From Archangium violaceum (GTDB lineage Bacteria > Myxococcota > Myxococcia > Myxococcales > Myxococcaceae): a stretch of DNA of 64,000 nt. Below the pieces are notes generated by a model. It was not told the origin of the DNA. It ran no database searches and saw only the letters and a program-made list of their open reading frames with translations. Below are positions 35,646 to 44,410 of the stretch, piece by piece (the stretch's first letter is position 1; every line of letters begins with the position of its first letter). The position numbers were made by a program, and so were the translations under genes. The stretch lies in the NCBI RefSeq assembly GCF_016887565.1, contig NZ_CP069396.1, positions 9,344,001 to 9,408,000 on the forward strand. Reading direction: 5' to 3'.

Positions 35646-38600
35646 CTACCGCCCCATGGAGGAGGCGGAGAGGGGGTTCAGACACGTCAGCGCGCTCGCC
35701 CCCAGGGAAGCAACGCCAGACGCCTCGCACTGGCAGAGGTCCGCGTTGCACTGCTGATCCGGCCCGCAGCCGCCACAGTCCGGCTTGCAGACACAGGCGC
35801 ACGCGTTGGGGTCCGCCTGGTACGTCGGCCCGCACTCGAGCGCCGCCGTATCGCAGACACAGGCGCATGCCGCCGGGTCGAACCGCATGCCCGGCTGGCA
35901 GGTGGCGCTCTGCACGCACTGACAGGCGCACGTGTTGGGGTTGCACTCCTCGAAACGGCCGCAGAGCCCGTTGCAGTCCGTGGGGCAGGTGAAGGCACAC
36001 ACGGCCGGGTCGGTGTTGCACACCTTGCCGGGCGAGCCACCCCCCCCGCAGTCGGACGGGCACGCGCACTGGCCCGTCGACAGATCGCAGGCCAGAGTGC
36101 CCCGGCAGAAGTCCGGCTCGCGCGGATCGTAATAGGCCATATCCGTCGAGCACGGTGGCGGAGTGCCATCCTTGTTCGGCGTGCGGTCGGTCCAGTAGCG
36201 GTAGGAGATGGCGGCCTTCGTCACGCCCGCCACGGAGGGACGGCACGCGCCGTAGAAGGCCAGCGCCTGGCTGACACCGTCCACGTCGAAGCCGTTCACG
36301 CGGCTGCGCGGCAGGTCACTCGCGTTGCACTGCGAGGGATCCAACACCGACTCCACCGCCACCCGCATCGAGGCGCCGATGGGCGGCTTGAGCGTGCGGT
36401 AGCCCGAGGCGGCGATCGTGCTGTCCATGATGGTGTTGATGGTGTTCTGGATGGACGTGGCGCTGCGGATGCTGCCCGTGATGCCGCCCGTGGCCTGGAT
36501 GACCTCCACGTGCCGCTGGTCGTGGACGGGCTCGCCCGGATAGCACTCGCCACCGGCCGCATCGCAGATGATGCCGTGCATGGGGATGAGCTGTCCGGTG
36601 GGGTTGGCGCCCTTGAAGTAGTCGATGTACGTGCTCACGGGCGTGCTGTCGTTCGTGTCACGCACGTCGGTGAGGATGATGACCACCAGCCTGGCGCCCG
36701 GACGGTACTTCTTGTCCGTGGGGGTGCTGGCGTTGGTCATGTACTCCACCGCGCCGCGCGTGCTGTGCAGGGACATCTCGTCGGCGGAGCCGCTGACGCC
36801 GACCCAGCACCCCTGGGTGGTGTCAGGGCACGGGGCGTCCTTCTGCAACCACGCCTTGAACTGATTGATGTCGCGGGTGAAGCCGCGGAACACCCCGGCG
36901 TTGGGGATTCCATAGCCCGTCTGCGTGTAGGACGTGGTCACCATGCCGATGCGCCAGTCGAGCTGCGAGTTGGCCAGCCGGTTGGCCACGGCCGTGGCGG
37001 CGTTGCCCAGTGCGCTCTGGGACGTCTCCATGGAGCCGCTGTCGTCCACCACGAAGAGGAAGTCGGTCATGCCGTTGCCCGGGGTGAAGACCTCGCACTG
37101 GAGCGCGTCCGTGTCTCCGAACTGGGCCAGTGCCGACCCGCCCGCGGTGTCGCCCATGACGAAGAGCCCCGGCTCCACGAAGCGGTTGGCGGGGGTGATG
37201 GCCAGCACCACCACGACGCTCTGGTTGGAACGGTGGACGTACTGTGCCTGGATCTTGTACGGCCCGCTCACGCCCGCTCCACCCGACAACACTCCAGCCC
37301 CCGAGCCGACGAGCGTGTTGGCCACGGCGTTGGCGTAGTCGCGCAGGTTGGTGGTCGCGGGCTGGTCATAGCGGGCCAGCACCGCCGCGTGGTTGTCCCA
37401 GGTGGTGAAGGTCTGGGTGGTGACGGTGGTCGACGCCACCGCCGGGCTGAACTGGCCGCGCACGTACGCCTCGTCACCCATCGGCGTGGTCGAGGAGCCC
37501 GCCTGCCCGCGCCTGTAGGCGATGAAGGCCACCTTGTGGGTGTCGTCGTAGCCGATGAAGCCGCGGCCGTTGCCACCCACGAGGAGCTGCCGCACCTCCT
37601 GGAAGGAGGGCCGGAGCGCCACGCGGATGTCACCGCCGTTGTCGTCCTTGAAGGTCACCTGCCGCAGGTTCTGGGGAGCGCAGGCCTGACCGGGCAGCGT
37701 GTTCGAGGCGCCGTCGCTGCCGTCACGCGGATCCAGCTCGCCCGGGTCCTTGCGACCATTCTGGTTGGTGTCCTCGGCACCATCCGGAATGCCATCCGCA
37801 TCGCTGTCGGCATTCGCGGCGTCGGTGGTGGTGGAGGGGTCCGCGTCACCGGAGTAGCCGCAGGTGGAGTCGGGCGCCGCCGCCGTGGCGATGCCACGCT
37901 CCACGCCATCGAGGATGCCGTCCAGGTCCGTATCCGGGCGGATCGGGTCCGTCTCTCCGGCCGCGTCACGCGTGCCATTGGCGTTCAGGTCCTCGCCGCG
38001 GAAGGAACCCTGGTCCGGGCCATCCAGGAGGCCATCACAGTCGGAGTCCTTCTCGCGCGGATCCGTCTCGTTGGGGCCCACGTGGCCGTCGTGGTTGCGA
38101 TCCTCGAGACCATCCTTCAGCCCATCGCCATCCGTGTCCGGGTTCAGCTTGTTCGTCCCGGTGGCGTCCTCGATGGAATCCGGCAGGCCGTCACGGTCCG
38201 CATCGGGGGCCCTGTTCGGGCCGCAATCGCTGGCGTCGTTCGGGTTGGTCTCGCCCAGGTCGACCACGCCGTCGCGGTCGGCGTCTTCCGAGCCATCCGC
38301 GCAGGTGTCACCGTCCGTGTCCCGAGCGAGCGGGTTGGTATGGGTGACCTTGAGCTCGAGGCCGTCGAAGAGGCCATCGCCATCCGTGTCGAAAGCCTGT
38401 GGATCGGTCTCACCCGGGTCCACCCGGCCATTGCGGTTGCTGTCCTCCTGCCCGTCCTTCAGCCCATCGCCATCCGTGTCAGCCACCACCGGATGCGTGC
38501 GGGTGGAGGGGTCCGTGTCCACCGGCACCGAGGCACAGCGCGGGTCGACCCCCGCCGTGATGCCCACCTCGACACCGTCCGGGACACCGTCCTGATCCGT

Positions 38601-39683
38601 GTCGTCCGAGACCGGGTGCGTCTTCAGCCCGCCCAGGTAGATGACGGAGTATTCCTGCCCGTTCGACAGGCCATCGCAGTCCAGGTCCCGCTCCGGGGCG
38701 CGCGGATCATCCGGATGCCCCGCGTCCTGTGCCGGGGAGCCCGCGTCCGTCGTCGTACCCGCGTCCGTCGTCGTACCCGCGTCCGTCGTCGTACCCGCGT
38801 CCGTCGTCGTGCCCGCATCCGTCGCCGTGCCCGCATCCGTCGCCGTGCCCGCGTCCGTCGTCGTGCCCGAATCCGGAGTCGAGCTGCCCGCGTCCGTCGT
38901 CGTGCCCGCATCCGTCGCCGTGCCCGCATCCGGAGTCGAGCTGCCCGCGTCCGTCATCGTGCCCGCATCCGGAGTCGAGCTGCCCGCGTCCGTCGTCGTG
39001 CCCGCATCCGTCGCCGTGCCCGCATCCGGAGTCGAGCTGCCCGCGTCCGTCATCGTGCCCGAATCCGGAGTCGAGCTGCCCGCGTCCGTCGTCGTGCCCG
39101 CATCCGTCGCCGTGCCCGCATCCGGAGTCGAGCTGCCCGCGTCCGTCGTCGTGCCCGCGTCGGGCGGCACCTGGGCTCCACCATCCTGCTGGGAGCCCCC
39201 ACCAGCATCTGGCACCTCGCCGTAATCGTTGGGATCGTTCGGGTCCGTCTCGCCCGGATCCACCCGACCGTTGTGGTTGATGTCCTCCTGCCCATCCTTC
39301 AGCCCATCACCATCCGTGTCCGCCACCGCCGGGTGGGTCTGGGTGGAGGGGTCCGCATCCGGCAACGCCTCGAAGGCACAGCGGGGGTCGACGCTCCCCG
39401 CGCGTCCCATCTCGATACCGTCTGGAATGCCATCCTGATCCGTGTCTTGCGAGGCCGGGTGCGTCTTCAGCCCGCCCACGAGGACGAAGGAGTATTCCTC
39501 CTCGTCCGACAAGCCATCGCAGTCCAGGTCAAAGGTCCCTGGGATTCCCGAATCGGGCCCCGGCTGGGAACCGCCATCGGGTTGAGTGCCACCACTGCCC
39601 GGGGGGTCTCCAGGACCACACCCGGAAGTCACGAGCGCGCTTCCCAGAAGGAAAGTCGCGAGAAGACGAAGAGAAGAAGTCAT
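35646..39683 (-). CDS. CglD-like VWA lipoprotein (adventurous gliding motility adhesin type)
   Basis: A 1,345-residue surface lipoprotein: signal LLATFLLGSALVTSGC with lipobox VTSGC near residue 22, two blocks of thrombospondin type 3-like Ca-binding repeats (DxDxDGxxD, e.g. DTDGDGLKDGQEDINHNGRV), split by a long Asp-Ala-Gly/Thr/Ser repeat linker, then a VWA domain with MIDAS DFLFVVDDSGSME near residue 870, and a Cys-rich EGF-like C-terminus (CQCVQSATCQPGM, CACVCKPDCGGCG). The architecture matches CglD of Myxococcus xanthus, a VWA surface adhesin of gliding motility, as I remember it; other VWA/TSP3 lipoproteins exist, so the name is not certain. It lies downstream of the cbb3/hemN block but separated by a GC hairpin. 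Confidence 0.85.
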   Translation of the reverse strand: MTSSLRLLATFLLGSALVTSGCGPGDPPGSGGTQPDGGSQPGPDSGIPGTFDLDCDGLSDEEEYSFVLVGGLKTHPASQDTDQDGIPDGIEMGRAGSVDPRCAFEALPDADPSTQTHPAVADTDGDGLKDGQEDINHNGRVDPGETDPNDPNDYGEVPDAGGGSQQDGGAQVPPDAGTTTDAGSSTPDAGTATDAGTTTDAGSSTPDSGTMTDAGSSTPDAGTATDAGTTTDAGSSTPDAGTMTDAGSSTPDAGTATDAGTTTDAGSSTPDSGTTTDAGTATDAGTATDAGTTTDAGTTTDAGTTTDAGTTTDAGSPAQDAGHPDDPRAPERDLDCDGLSNGQEYSVIYLGGLKTHPVSDDTDQDGVPDGVEVGITAGVDPRCASVPVDTDPSTRTHPVVADTDGDGLKDGQEDSNRNGRVDPGETDPQAFDTDGDGLFDGLELKVTHTNPLARDTDGDTCADGSEDADRDGVVDLGETNPNDASDCGPNRAPDADRDGLPDSIEDATGTNKLNPDTDGDGLKDGLEDRNHDGHVGPNETDPREKDSDCDGLLDGPDQGSFRGEDLNANGTRDAAGETDPIRPDTDLDGILDGVERGIATAAAPDSTCGYSGDADPSTTTDAANADSDADGIPDGAEDTNQNGRKDPGELDPRDGSDGASNTLPGQACAPQNLRQVTFKDDNGGDIRVALRPSFQEVRQLLVGGNGRGFIGYDDTHKVAFIAYRRGQAGSSTTPMGDEAYVRGQFSPAVASTTVTTQTFTTWDNHAAVLARYDQPATTNLRDYANAVANTLVGSGAGVLSGGAGVSGPYKIQAQYVHRSNQSVVVVLAITPANRFVEPGLFVMGDTAGGSALAQFGDTDALQCEVFTPGNGMTDFLFVVDDSGSMETSQSALGNAATAVANRLANSQLDWRIGMVTTSYTQTGYGIPNAGVFRGFTRDINQFKAWLQKDAPCPDTTQGCWVGVSGSADEMSLHSTRGAVEYMTNASTPTDKKYRPGARLVVIILTDVRDTNDSTPVSTYIDYFKGANPTGQLIPMHGIICDAAGGECYPGEPVHDQRHVEVIQATGGITGSIRSATSIQNTINTIMDSTIAASGYRTLKPPIGASMRVAVESVLDPSQCNASDLPRSRVNGFDVDGVSQALAFYGACRPSVAGVTKAAISYRYWTDRTPNKDGTPPPCSTDMAYYDPREPDFCRGTLACDLSTGQCACPSDCGGGGSPGKVCNTDPAVCAFTCPTDCNGLCGRFEECNPNTCACQCVQSATCQPGMRFDPAACACVCDTAALECGPTYQADPNACACVCKPDCGGCGPDQQCNADLCQCEASGVASLGASALTCLNPLSASSMGR
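38739..39165 (-). repeat. Tandem DNA repeat coding for (T/S/A-T-T)DAG-type linker
   Basis: About 420 bases of near-identical 18-21-base units encode TTTDAG, TATDAG, TMTDAG and SSTPDAG in succession. In the middle, units are organised into a higher-order repeat of about 96 bases (SSTPD(A/S)GTMTDAG, then SSTPDAGTATDAGTTTDAG). All copies stay in frame. Such arrays expand and contract by slippage or recombination. Confidence 0.9.
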
Positions 39684-39696
39684 AGGTCCGTGCTCT

Positions 39697-39715
39697 CGGG
39701 GGGACGGGCCCCCCG
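39697..39715 (-). other. GC-rich stem-loop in the leader of the CglD-like gene
   Basis: CGGGGGG and CCCCCCG form a 7-bp stem with a 5-base loop, about 14 bases before the lipoprotein ATG and 63 bases after the receiver gene. It lacks a U-tract, so it may be a weak attenuator or translational control element rather than a terminator. Confidence 0.3.
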
Positions 39716-39777
39716 GCGACGCGGAAGATTACACGCTCCTTCTGACTCCTCGGCCAGGAAGACGGAAGCCCGCGCCC

Positions 39778-40140
39778 TCAACGGCCCTGGGTGCAGGTCC
39801 GCAGCTCGGAGATGAGCGTCTCGTAGCGCAGGGGCTTGCCCAGCACCCGGTACGCGCCCAATGAAAGCGCTGCCACGGAGGCCAGGGAGCTCACGAGCCC
39901 CGTCACCACGAGCACCGGCACGCCCGGCCGGGACTCGCGGGCGGTGCGAACCACGTCCAGCCCATTGCCTCCGGGCAGCTCCACGTCGGTGATGATCGCA
40001 TCGAAGGCCTCGTTGCGCAGACGCTCGACGGCCTCCTTGGTCCCGCACAGGCCCACCGCGGAGTAGCCATCCATCAACAGCAGGTCACACAGCGCTCCCG
40101 CGGCCACCGGCTCGCCATCCACCACCAGGATGCGCTTCAT
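39778..40140 (-). CDS. Single-domain response regulator with altered acidic pocket
   Basis: A stand-alone receiver of 120 residues from ATG 40140 (a GTG at 40149 overlapping the preceding stop is the alternative). Phosphoacceptor Asp is in AIITDVELPGGNG, the switch Thr/Ser in LVVTGLVSS, and the Lys in LGKPLRYE. The acidic pocket reads ILVVDGEP rather than the usual VDDEP, so one of the two Mg-binding Asp residues is Gly. The gene follows the hemerythrin gene directly and ends the cbb3/hemN block. Phosphorylation may be weak or the protein may work by interaction only. Confidence 0.85.
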   Translation of the reverse strand: MKRILVVDGEPVAAGALCDLLLMDGYSAVGLCGTKEAVERLRNEAFDAIITDVELPGGNGLDVVRTARESRPGVPVLVVTGLVSSLASVAALSLGAYRVLGKPLRYETLISELRTCTQGR

Positions 40141-40145
40141 CGCAC

Positions 40146-40733
40146 TCACCGCCCACCCCAGGGTTGTGGGCGTCCACCCCCCATGCGGCGCACGGGGGTG
40201 GCCGGCAGGGGAAAGGCCAGCTCCAGGGCATCCGCCGCGTCGGCCAGTGGCCCGTGCGCGGCCTCGATGCGCGCGAACTTCGCCCGCACCCGCTCCATCA
40301 TGTCCACCGGCAGCAGCCGCCGGACGATGGGGAAGAACCGCCCCTCCTCCGCCTCCGTGTGGCCCCGCTCCAGGCGCACGTAGCGCTCCGCGAGCACGTA
40401 GATGTCCTCGGGCTCCTTCTCGCCCCGGGTCACCGCACGCGCCGTCTCGCGCAGCTCCTCCGCCAGCTCGCGCCCCATGGCGTGCTGCCCGGAGAGCGCC
40501 GCCATCACACCCTCGCCCAGCGGCAACCCCCGCGAGGTGATGGCCTGGAAGACCTCGCCCTCCTTCGCGTCATGGCTGCCATCCACGAAGGTGAGGAGGA
40601 AGTGCGCGGCCCGCTCGAAGAGCACCGGGGAGACGTCACCTCCGCCACGCCCGTGCACCACGGCCCGCTCGAGCACGTCCAGGACGCGTTCGATGTGGCG
40701 ATGCTCGTTCATCAGGATGTCGATGGCGTCCAT
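40146..40733 (-). CDS. Hemerythrin HHE cation-binding domain protein
   Basis: A 195-residue helical protein with the di-iron ligand pattern of bacterial hemerythrin-like proteins: EHRHIERVLDVLE near the N-terminus, DGSHDAKEGEVFQA in helix 2, GQHAMGRELAEEL in helix 3 and ERGHTEAEEGRFFPIVRRLL in helix 4. Such proteins bind O2 or respond to NO and iron. ATG 40733 lies two bases after the stop of hemN, so the two genes are tightly linked, and the receiver gene follows at once. In this setting an O2-storage or O2-sensing role beside the high-affinity oxidase is reasonable inference. Confidence 0.88.
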   Translation of the reverse strand: MDAIDILMNEHRHIERVLDVLERAVVHGRGGGDVSPVLFERAAHFLLTFVDGSHDAKEGEVFQAITSRGLPLGEGVMAALSGQHAMGRELAEELRETARAVTRGEKEPEDIYVLAERYVRLERGHTEAEEGRFFPIVRRLLPVDMMERVRAKFARIEAAHGPLADAADALELAFPLPATPVRRMGGGRPQPWGGR

Positions 40734-40735
40734 GT

Positions 40736-42106
40736 TCACACCGTCCGGGAGAAGCGGGGCCGCTCGGCCCGGCGCAGGTAGGCGTCGAACACCATCGCCA
40801 CGTTGCGCACGAACAGCCGGCCCAGGGGGGTCACCTCGAGCTGGCTCCCCTCCCGGCGCACCAGCCCATCGTCTTCCAGCGGCTTGAGCCGCTCCAACTC
40901 CAGCGCGAAGTCGCGCGTGCCGTCCTCGCCCAGGTCCACCCAGAAGTTGCACATGAGCTGGGTGATGAGCGCGCGGCGGCGCCGGTCATCCTCGGTGAGC
41001 TGGATGCCACGCTCGGTGGCGAAGCGGCCCTCGCGGACGCGCTCGTAGTAGTACGGCAGGGCGCGGACGTTCTGCGCATAGGCCCCGCCCACGTCGCTGA
41101 TGCCGGTGGCCCCCAGGGCCACCACGTCCGAGGCCGCCTTCACCGTGTAGCCCTGGAAGTTGCGCCCCAGCGCGCGCCGCTCCTGGGCGCGGGCCAGCTC
41201 GTCCTCGGGGACGGCGAAGTGGTCCATGCCGATGGGCCGGTAGCCCGCCTCCACGAAGGCGGCCCACGCCGAGCGGAACAGCCCCAGCTTGGTGCGCGCG
41301 TCCGGCAGGGCCTCGGCCGGCATGCGCCGCTGGTGCTTGAGCACGTCCGGGATGAAGGCGAAGGAGTAGACGGCGAGCCGGTCCGGCCGCAGCTCCAGCA
41401 CCTGCCGCAGCGTGCGCTCCCAGCCCTCCGGGTTCTGGTACGGCAGCCCATAGATGAGATCGAAGTTCACCCCGGAGAAGCCCAGGCCCCGCGCGTGCTC
41501 CAGCAGGGCGCGCGTCTGCTCGAAGGGCTGGTGGCGGTTGGTCACCTCCTGCACCTTCGGGTCGAAGTCCTGCAACCCCATGGAGACGCGGTTGAAGCCG
41601 AGCTCCCTCAGCAGGGAGAGCTGCTCCGGCGTGGTGACGGCCGGGTGCACCTCGACGGCCACCTCCGCGTCCGGCAGCGGAGAGAGGTGCCGGGTGATGC
41701 CACTCCACAGGCGCTCGAGCTGCTTCTCGGACAGGAAGGTGGGCGTGCCACCCCCCCAGTGCACCTGCGACAGCTTGCGCCGGTGACCCAGCCGCTCCAC
41801 GACCTGGGACAGCTCCTGGAGGACATGGTCGATATAGGTGTCCGCCGCGCTCCGGTCCTGCGAGATGACCACGTTGCACCCGCAGTACCAGCAGAGGCTG
41901 CGGCAGAACGGCAGGTGCACGTACAGGGAGAGCGGCTCATCGGCTCCAGCAGTGCCGGCCACATCGAGCCGCTCGGCGTAGTGCTCGGTGCCGAAGTCCT
42001 GCTTCCACTCGGGGGCGGTGGGATAGCTGGTGTAGCGGGGGCCGGCGACGTCGTAGCGCCGCATCAGCTCTTCGGAAGGCGTGGGGATTTCCAGGGACGA
42101 GCGCAT
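40736..42106 (-). CDS. hemN: Oxygen-independent coproporphyrinogen III dehydrogenase
   Basis: A 456-residue radical SAM enzyme that decarboxylates coproporphyrinogen III to protoporphyrinogen IX without O2. The radical-SAM cluster motif is FCRSLCWYCGCNVVIS (CxxxCxxCxC, near residue 66), preceded by the family hallmark RYDVAGPRYTSYPTAPEW, with VHWGGGTPTFLSEKQLERLW, MGLQDFDPKVQEVTNRHQ and IGMDHFAVPEDELARA downstream. This is true HemN rather than the HemW paralogue, judged by the RYTSYPTA segment and the fourth Cys. ATG 42106 is chosen over longer starts in low-complexity sequence. It follows ccoG by 129 bases, where a palindrome lies. Confidence 0.94.
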   Translation of the reverse strand: MRSSLEIPTPSEELMRRYDVAGPRYTSYPTAPEWKQDFGTEHYAERLDVAGTAGADEPLSLYVHLPFCRSLCWYCGCNVVISQDRSAADTYIDHVLQELSQVVERLGHRRKLSQVHWGGGTPTFLSEKQLERLWSGITRHLSPLPDAEVAVEVHPAVTTPEQLSLLRELGFNRVSMGLQDFDPKVQEVTNRHQPFEQTRALLEHARGLGFSGVNFDLIYGLPYQNPEGWERTLRQVLELRPDRLAVYSFAFIPDVLKHQRRMPAEALPDARTKLGLFRSAWAAFVEAGYRPIGMDHFAVPEDELARAQERRALGRNFQGYTVKAASDVVALGATGISDVGGAYAQNVRALPYYYERVREGRFATERGIQLTEDDRRRRALITQLMCNFWVDLGEDGTRDFALELERLKPLEDDGLVRREGSQLEVTPLGRLFVRNVAMVFDAYLRRAERPRFSRTV

Positions 42107-42200
42107 CGGTGCCCCTTGCCATTCCAAGCACCGTGCCAGCGTCGAGCCCTCGGAAACCCCAGTCCCGACAGCGTTTCCGGGCGCAAGGGCTGCGTCCGGA

Positions 42201-42213
42201 CGCAATGGTTGCG
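42201..42213. promoter_or_regulatory. Inverted repeat CGCAA-TGG-TTGCG between ccoG and hemN
   Basis: A perfect 5-bp dyad with a 3-base spacer lies 94 bases upstream of the hemN ATG in a 129-base gap. The position suits a regulator of the CRP/FNR family, but the half-sites and spacing differ from the FNR consensus, so the call is tentative. Confidence 0.3.
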
Positions 42214-42235
42214 CTTCAGGAACCCATCGGCCCCG

Positions 42236-43648
42236 CTACCGCACTGGAGAGGGAGGCCCGAGGAAGCGGGCCTCCAGGCGCTTCACCTGCCCGGACGCCT
42301 GGTCGGAGACCTCGATGTGGAAGGTGAAGGGGAGACGCTGGCTCCGCTCCACGGTGACGAAGAGCGGCACGCGCTGGCCCTCCAGCGAGCCGAGCTTCAC
42401 CTGGGGCAGAGGCAGCACCACCGAGGCGGGGACCGGGCTGTCCACCCGCACCGTGAAGGTGGACTCGGTGGGATTCTTGTTCACCAGGTGCAGCTCGAGC
42501 TGGTTGCGCACCGTGGTGCCCTCCAGGAGGTAGGGCATGCCGGGGAAGCGCAGCAGGTTGGCCTCGAAGGGCGTACGGCCCACCAGGCTCACCGTGAGCG
42601 CGATGGCGGAGATCGCCAGGAGCCCGCCATACATGAACAGGCGCGCTCGGAGGACCTTTCGGGGCTGGCCCGCCAGGCCATTGAGCGAGTCGTAGCGGAT
42701 GAGGCCCTTGGGACGCCGCAGCTTCTCCATCACCTCGTCACAGGCATCCACGCACTGCGTGCAGGCGATGCAGTCCATCTGCAACCCGTTGCGGATGTCG
42801 ATGCCGGTGGGACAGGCGGTGACGCACTTGCGGCAGTCCACGCAGTCGCCCTGCCGAGGGGCCTCGGGAACCACCAGCCTCGCCTTCATCAGCCGGCCCC
42901 GGGGCTCGCCGCGGGTGGCGTCGTAGCCGATGATGAGCGAGTCCCTGTCCTGCATGGCTGACTGCAGGCGCCCGTAGGGGCAGACCACCACGCACAGCTG
43001 CTCGCGGAACCAGGCGAAGTTGAAGTACAGCGCGCCCGTGACGGCCATGGCCCAGGTGAAGGGCACGCCGTGCCCACCGGGGCCCTCCCTCACCATGGTC
43101 TCCAGGTCCTTGACGGAGATGAAGAGCGCCAGCGCCACGTGCGCCAGCAGCCACGACACGCCCAGGAAGGCGCCATGCTTCGCCACCGCGCGCAGCACCC
43201 GCTCCGGTGTCCACGGCCCGGCGGCCATCTTCAGCCGGCGCTCGCGGGGGCCGTCGATCCACCGTTCGAGCCGCCGGTACACGCCCTCGAGGAACACCGT
43301 CTGGGGGCAGGCCCAGCCGCACCACACACGCCCCAGCCACGCGGTGGCGAAGAGCAGGGAGAAGCCCGCGGTGGTGAGCAGGAAGAGGACGAGCCAGAAG
43401 TCCTGCGCGTTGAAGGTGCTCCCGAAGAGGTAGAAGCGGCGCGCGGCCACGTCCAGGTGGACGGCGGGGTGGCCCCCCACCCGGAGGAAGGGCAGCACGG
43501 CATAGAAGGCGATCAGCACCGCGTAGACGATGCGCCGCCGGGTGACGAAGCGGCCACGCACATCCGAGGGATGGATGGCCACGCGCGAGCCATCCGGCCG
43601 GATGGAGGAGAGGTGCCCGGTGTCCGGCCCTGAAGCTCGAGGCTGCAT
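42236..43648 (-). CDS. ccoG: cbb3 oxidase accessory protein CcoG (FixG)
   Basis: A 470-residue membrane iron-sulfur protein needed for cbb3 oxidase assembly; CcoG of Rhodobacter is known to reduce Cu(II) to Cu(I) for delivery. Features are GRVWCGWACPQTVFLEGVYR (conserved Cys pair in a membrane helix), several membrane segments, two 4Fe-4S motifs (CVDCRKCVTACPTGID and CIACTQCVDACDE), and a C-terminal periplasmic immunoglobulin-like domain (IHxxNKNPTESTFTVRV-like strand pattern). GGGAAGAG precedes ATG 43648. It is 14 bases after ccoP. Confidence 0.94.
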   Translation of the reverse strand: MQPRASGPDTGHLSSIRPDGSRVAIHPSDVRGRFVTRRRIVYAVLIAFYAVLPFLRVGGHPAVHLDVAARRFYLFGSTFNAQDFWLVLFLLTTAGFSLLFATAWLGRVWCGWACPQTVFLEGVYRRLERWIDGPRERRLKMAAGPWTPERVLRAVAKHGAFLGVSWLLAHVALALFISVKDLETMVREGPGGHGVPFTWAMAVTGALYFNFAWFREQLCVVVCPYGRLQSAMQDRDSLIIGYDATRGEPRGRLMKARLVVPEAPRQGDCVDCRKCVTACPTGIDIRNGLQMDCIACTQCVDACDEVMEKLRRPKGLIRYDSLNGLAGQPRKVLRARLFMYGGLLAISAIALTVSLVGRTPFEANLLRFPGMPYLLEGTTVRNQLELHLVNKNPTESTFTVRVDSPVPASVVLPLPQVKLGSLEGQRVPLFVTVERSQRLPFTFHIEVSDQASGQVKRLEARFLGPPSPVR

Positions 43649-43662
43649 GGCTCTTCCCTCCC

Positions 43663-44211
43663 TTACTGCTCTGGCTCGCCCTGGGGCGCCTTGCCAGCCA
43701 CGTTCGTGTTCTTGAGCGTCAGCACGTACGCGACGATGGAGCGCACGCGCTCGGCGCCCAGCGTGCGTTCCCAGGCGGGCATGCCCTTGGCCACCACGCC
43801 CTCGGACACCGTCTTGTGGATGGCCATCGGCTTGCCGCCATGCAGCCAGAAGTTGTCCGTGAGGTTGGGACCGATGAGTCCCTCGCCCTTCTGGCCGTGG
43901 CAGGAGGCGCACTGCTGCTGGAACTGCGCCTTGCCCAGCTCCACCGACTGGGAGTCCTGCATCAGCGCGAGCAGCGTGTCGTCGGACACGGGCTTGTTGG
44001 AAGCCGCGAGGCGCGCGGCCTCGGCGGCCTCGGCCTTGTACACCTCCAGCGAGCCCGGGCCCATGCCCGTCACGTGGTAGTAGTACCAGTAGCCGAAGCC
44101 GAAGATGAGGGTGGCCCAGAGGATGAACAGCCACCACCGGGGCAGGTGGTTGTCCATCTCCTCGATGCCGTCGTAGACGTGGAGAACGCCCGACTTGTCA
44201 CTCGCGCTCAT
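43663..44211 (-). CDS. ccoP: cbb3 oxidase CcoP subunit, short mono-heme form
   Basis: A 182-residue subunit: an N-terminal cbb3-type segment with one membrane helix (YDGIEEMDNHLPRWWLFILW), a spacer, then a single cytochrome c domain with CASCH at residues 101-105 and axial Met in AKGMPAWE (Met144). Typical proteobacterial CcoP is about 300 residues with two CxxCH domains; here only one is present. The ATG overlaps the ccoQ end by 14 bases. The protein carries electrons from a donor cytochrome to the CcoO heme. Confidence 0.92.
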   Translation of the reverse strand: MSASDKSGVLHVYDGIEEMDNHLPRWWLFILWATLIFGFGYWYYYHVTGMGPGSLEVYKAEAAEAARLAASNKPVSDDTLLALMQDSQSVELGKAQFQQQCASCHGQKGEGLIGPNLTDNFWLHGGKPMAIHKTVSEGVVAKGMPAWERTLGAERVRSIVAYVLTLKNTNVAGKAPQGEPEQ

Positions 44212-44410
44212 GGTGGGTCCTCGCGCCGCGGGGGTCGGAAGTCACCGCGCCCGGCTCGGCCAGCGGCAGCCGGGCCAGCGCGTCGTAGTCCTGGCCCCGC
44301 CGCCCGAGGAACACCCAGGCGGCCACGCCAAGGAACACAGCGAAGAAGAGAAGCAGGGTGAAGAGCGGGAGATGGACGAGGTCCATCCCCTCGTAGAATT
44401 GTTTCCACAT
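44198..44410 (-). CDS. ccoQ: CcoQ-like small subunit of cbb3 oxidase
   Basis: A 70-residue protein (MWKQFYEGMDLVHLPLF start) with one membrane helix (LLLFFAVFLGVAAWVFLG) and a basic/polar tail, as expected for CcoQ/FixQ. The ATG shares one base with the stop of the ccoNO gene (TGATG) and its end overlaps ccoP, so all three are translationally coupled. A longer frame upstream in the same phase is not coding. Confidence 0.85.
   Translation of the reverse strand: MWKQFYEGMDLVHLPLFTLLLFFAVFLGVAAWVFLGRRGQDYDALARLPLAEPGAVTSDPRGARTHHERE

Noticed and set aside
38739-39165. CRISPR-like array
   Set aside because: Units are directly adjacent with no unique spacers and encode an in-frame peptide linker.
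35616-39815. A 1,399-codon open frame on the plus strand opposite the CglD-like gene
   Set aside because: It is the antisense shadow of a high-GC coding strand; its translation is Arg/Val/His-rich low complexity with no domain, and the minus strand has signal peptide, VWA and Ca-binding repeats.
44208-44408. A 66-codon frame over ccoQ
   Set aside because: Arg/Pro-rich and in a different frame; the 70-residue frame ending at 44198 has the expected membrane helix and coupled start.
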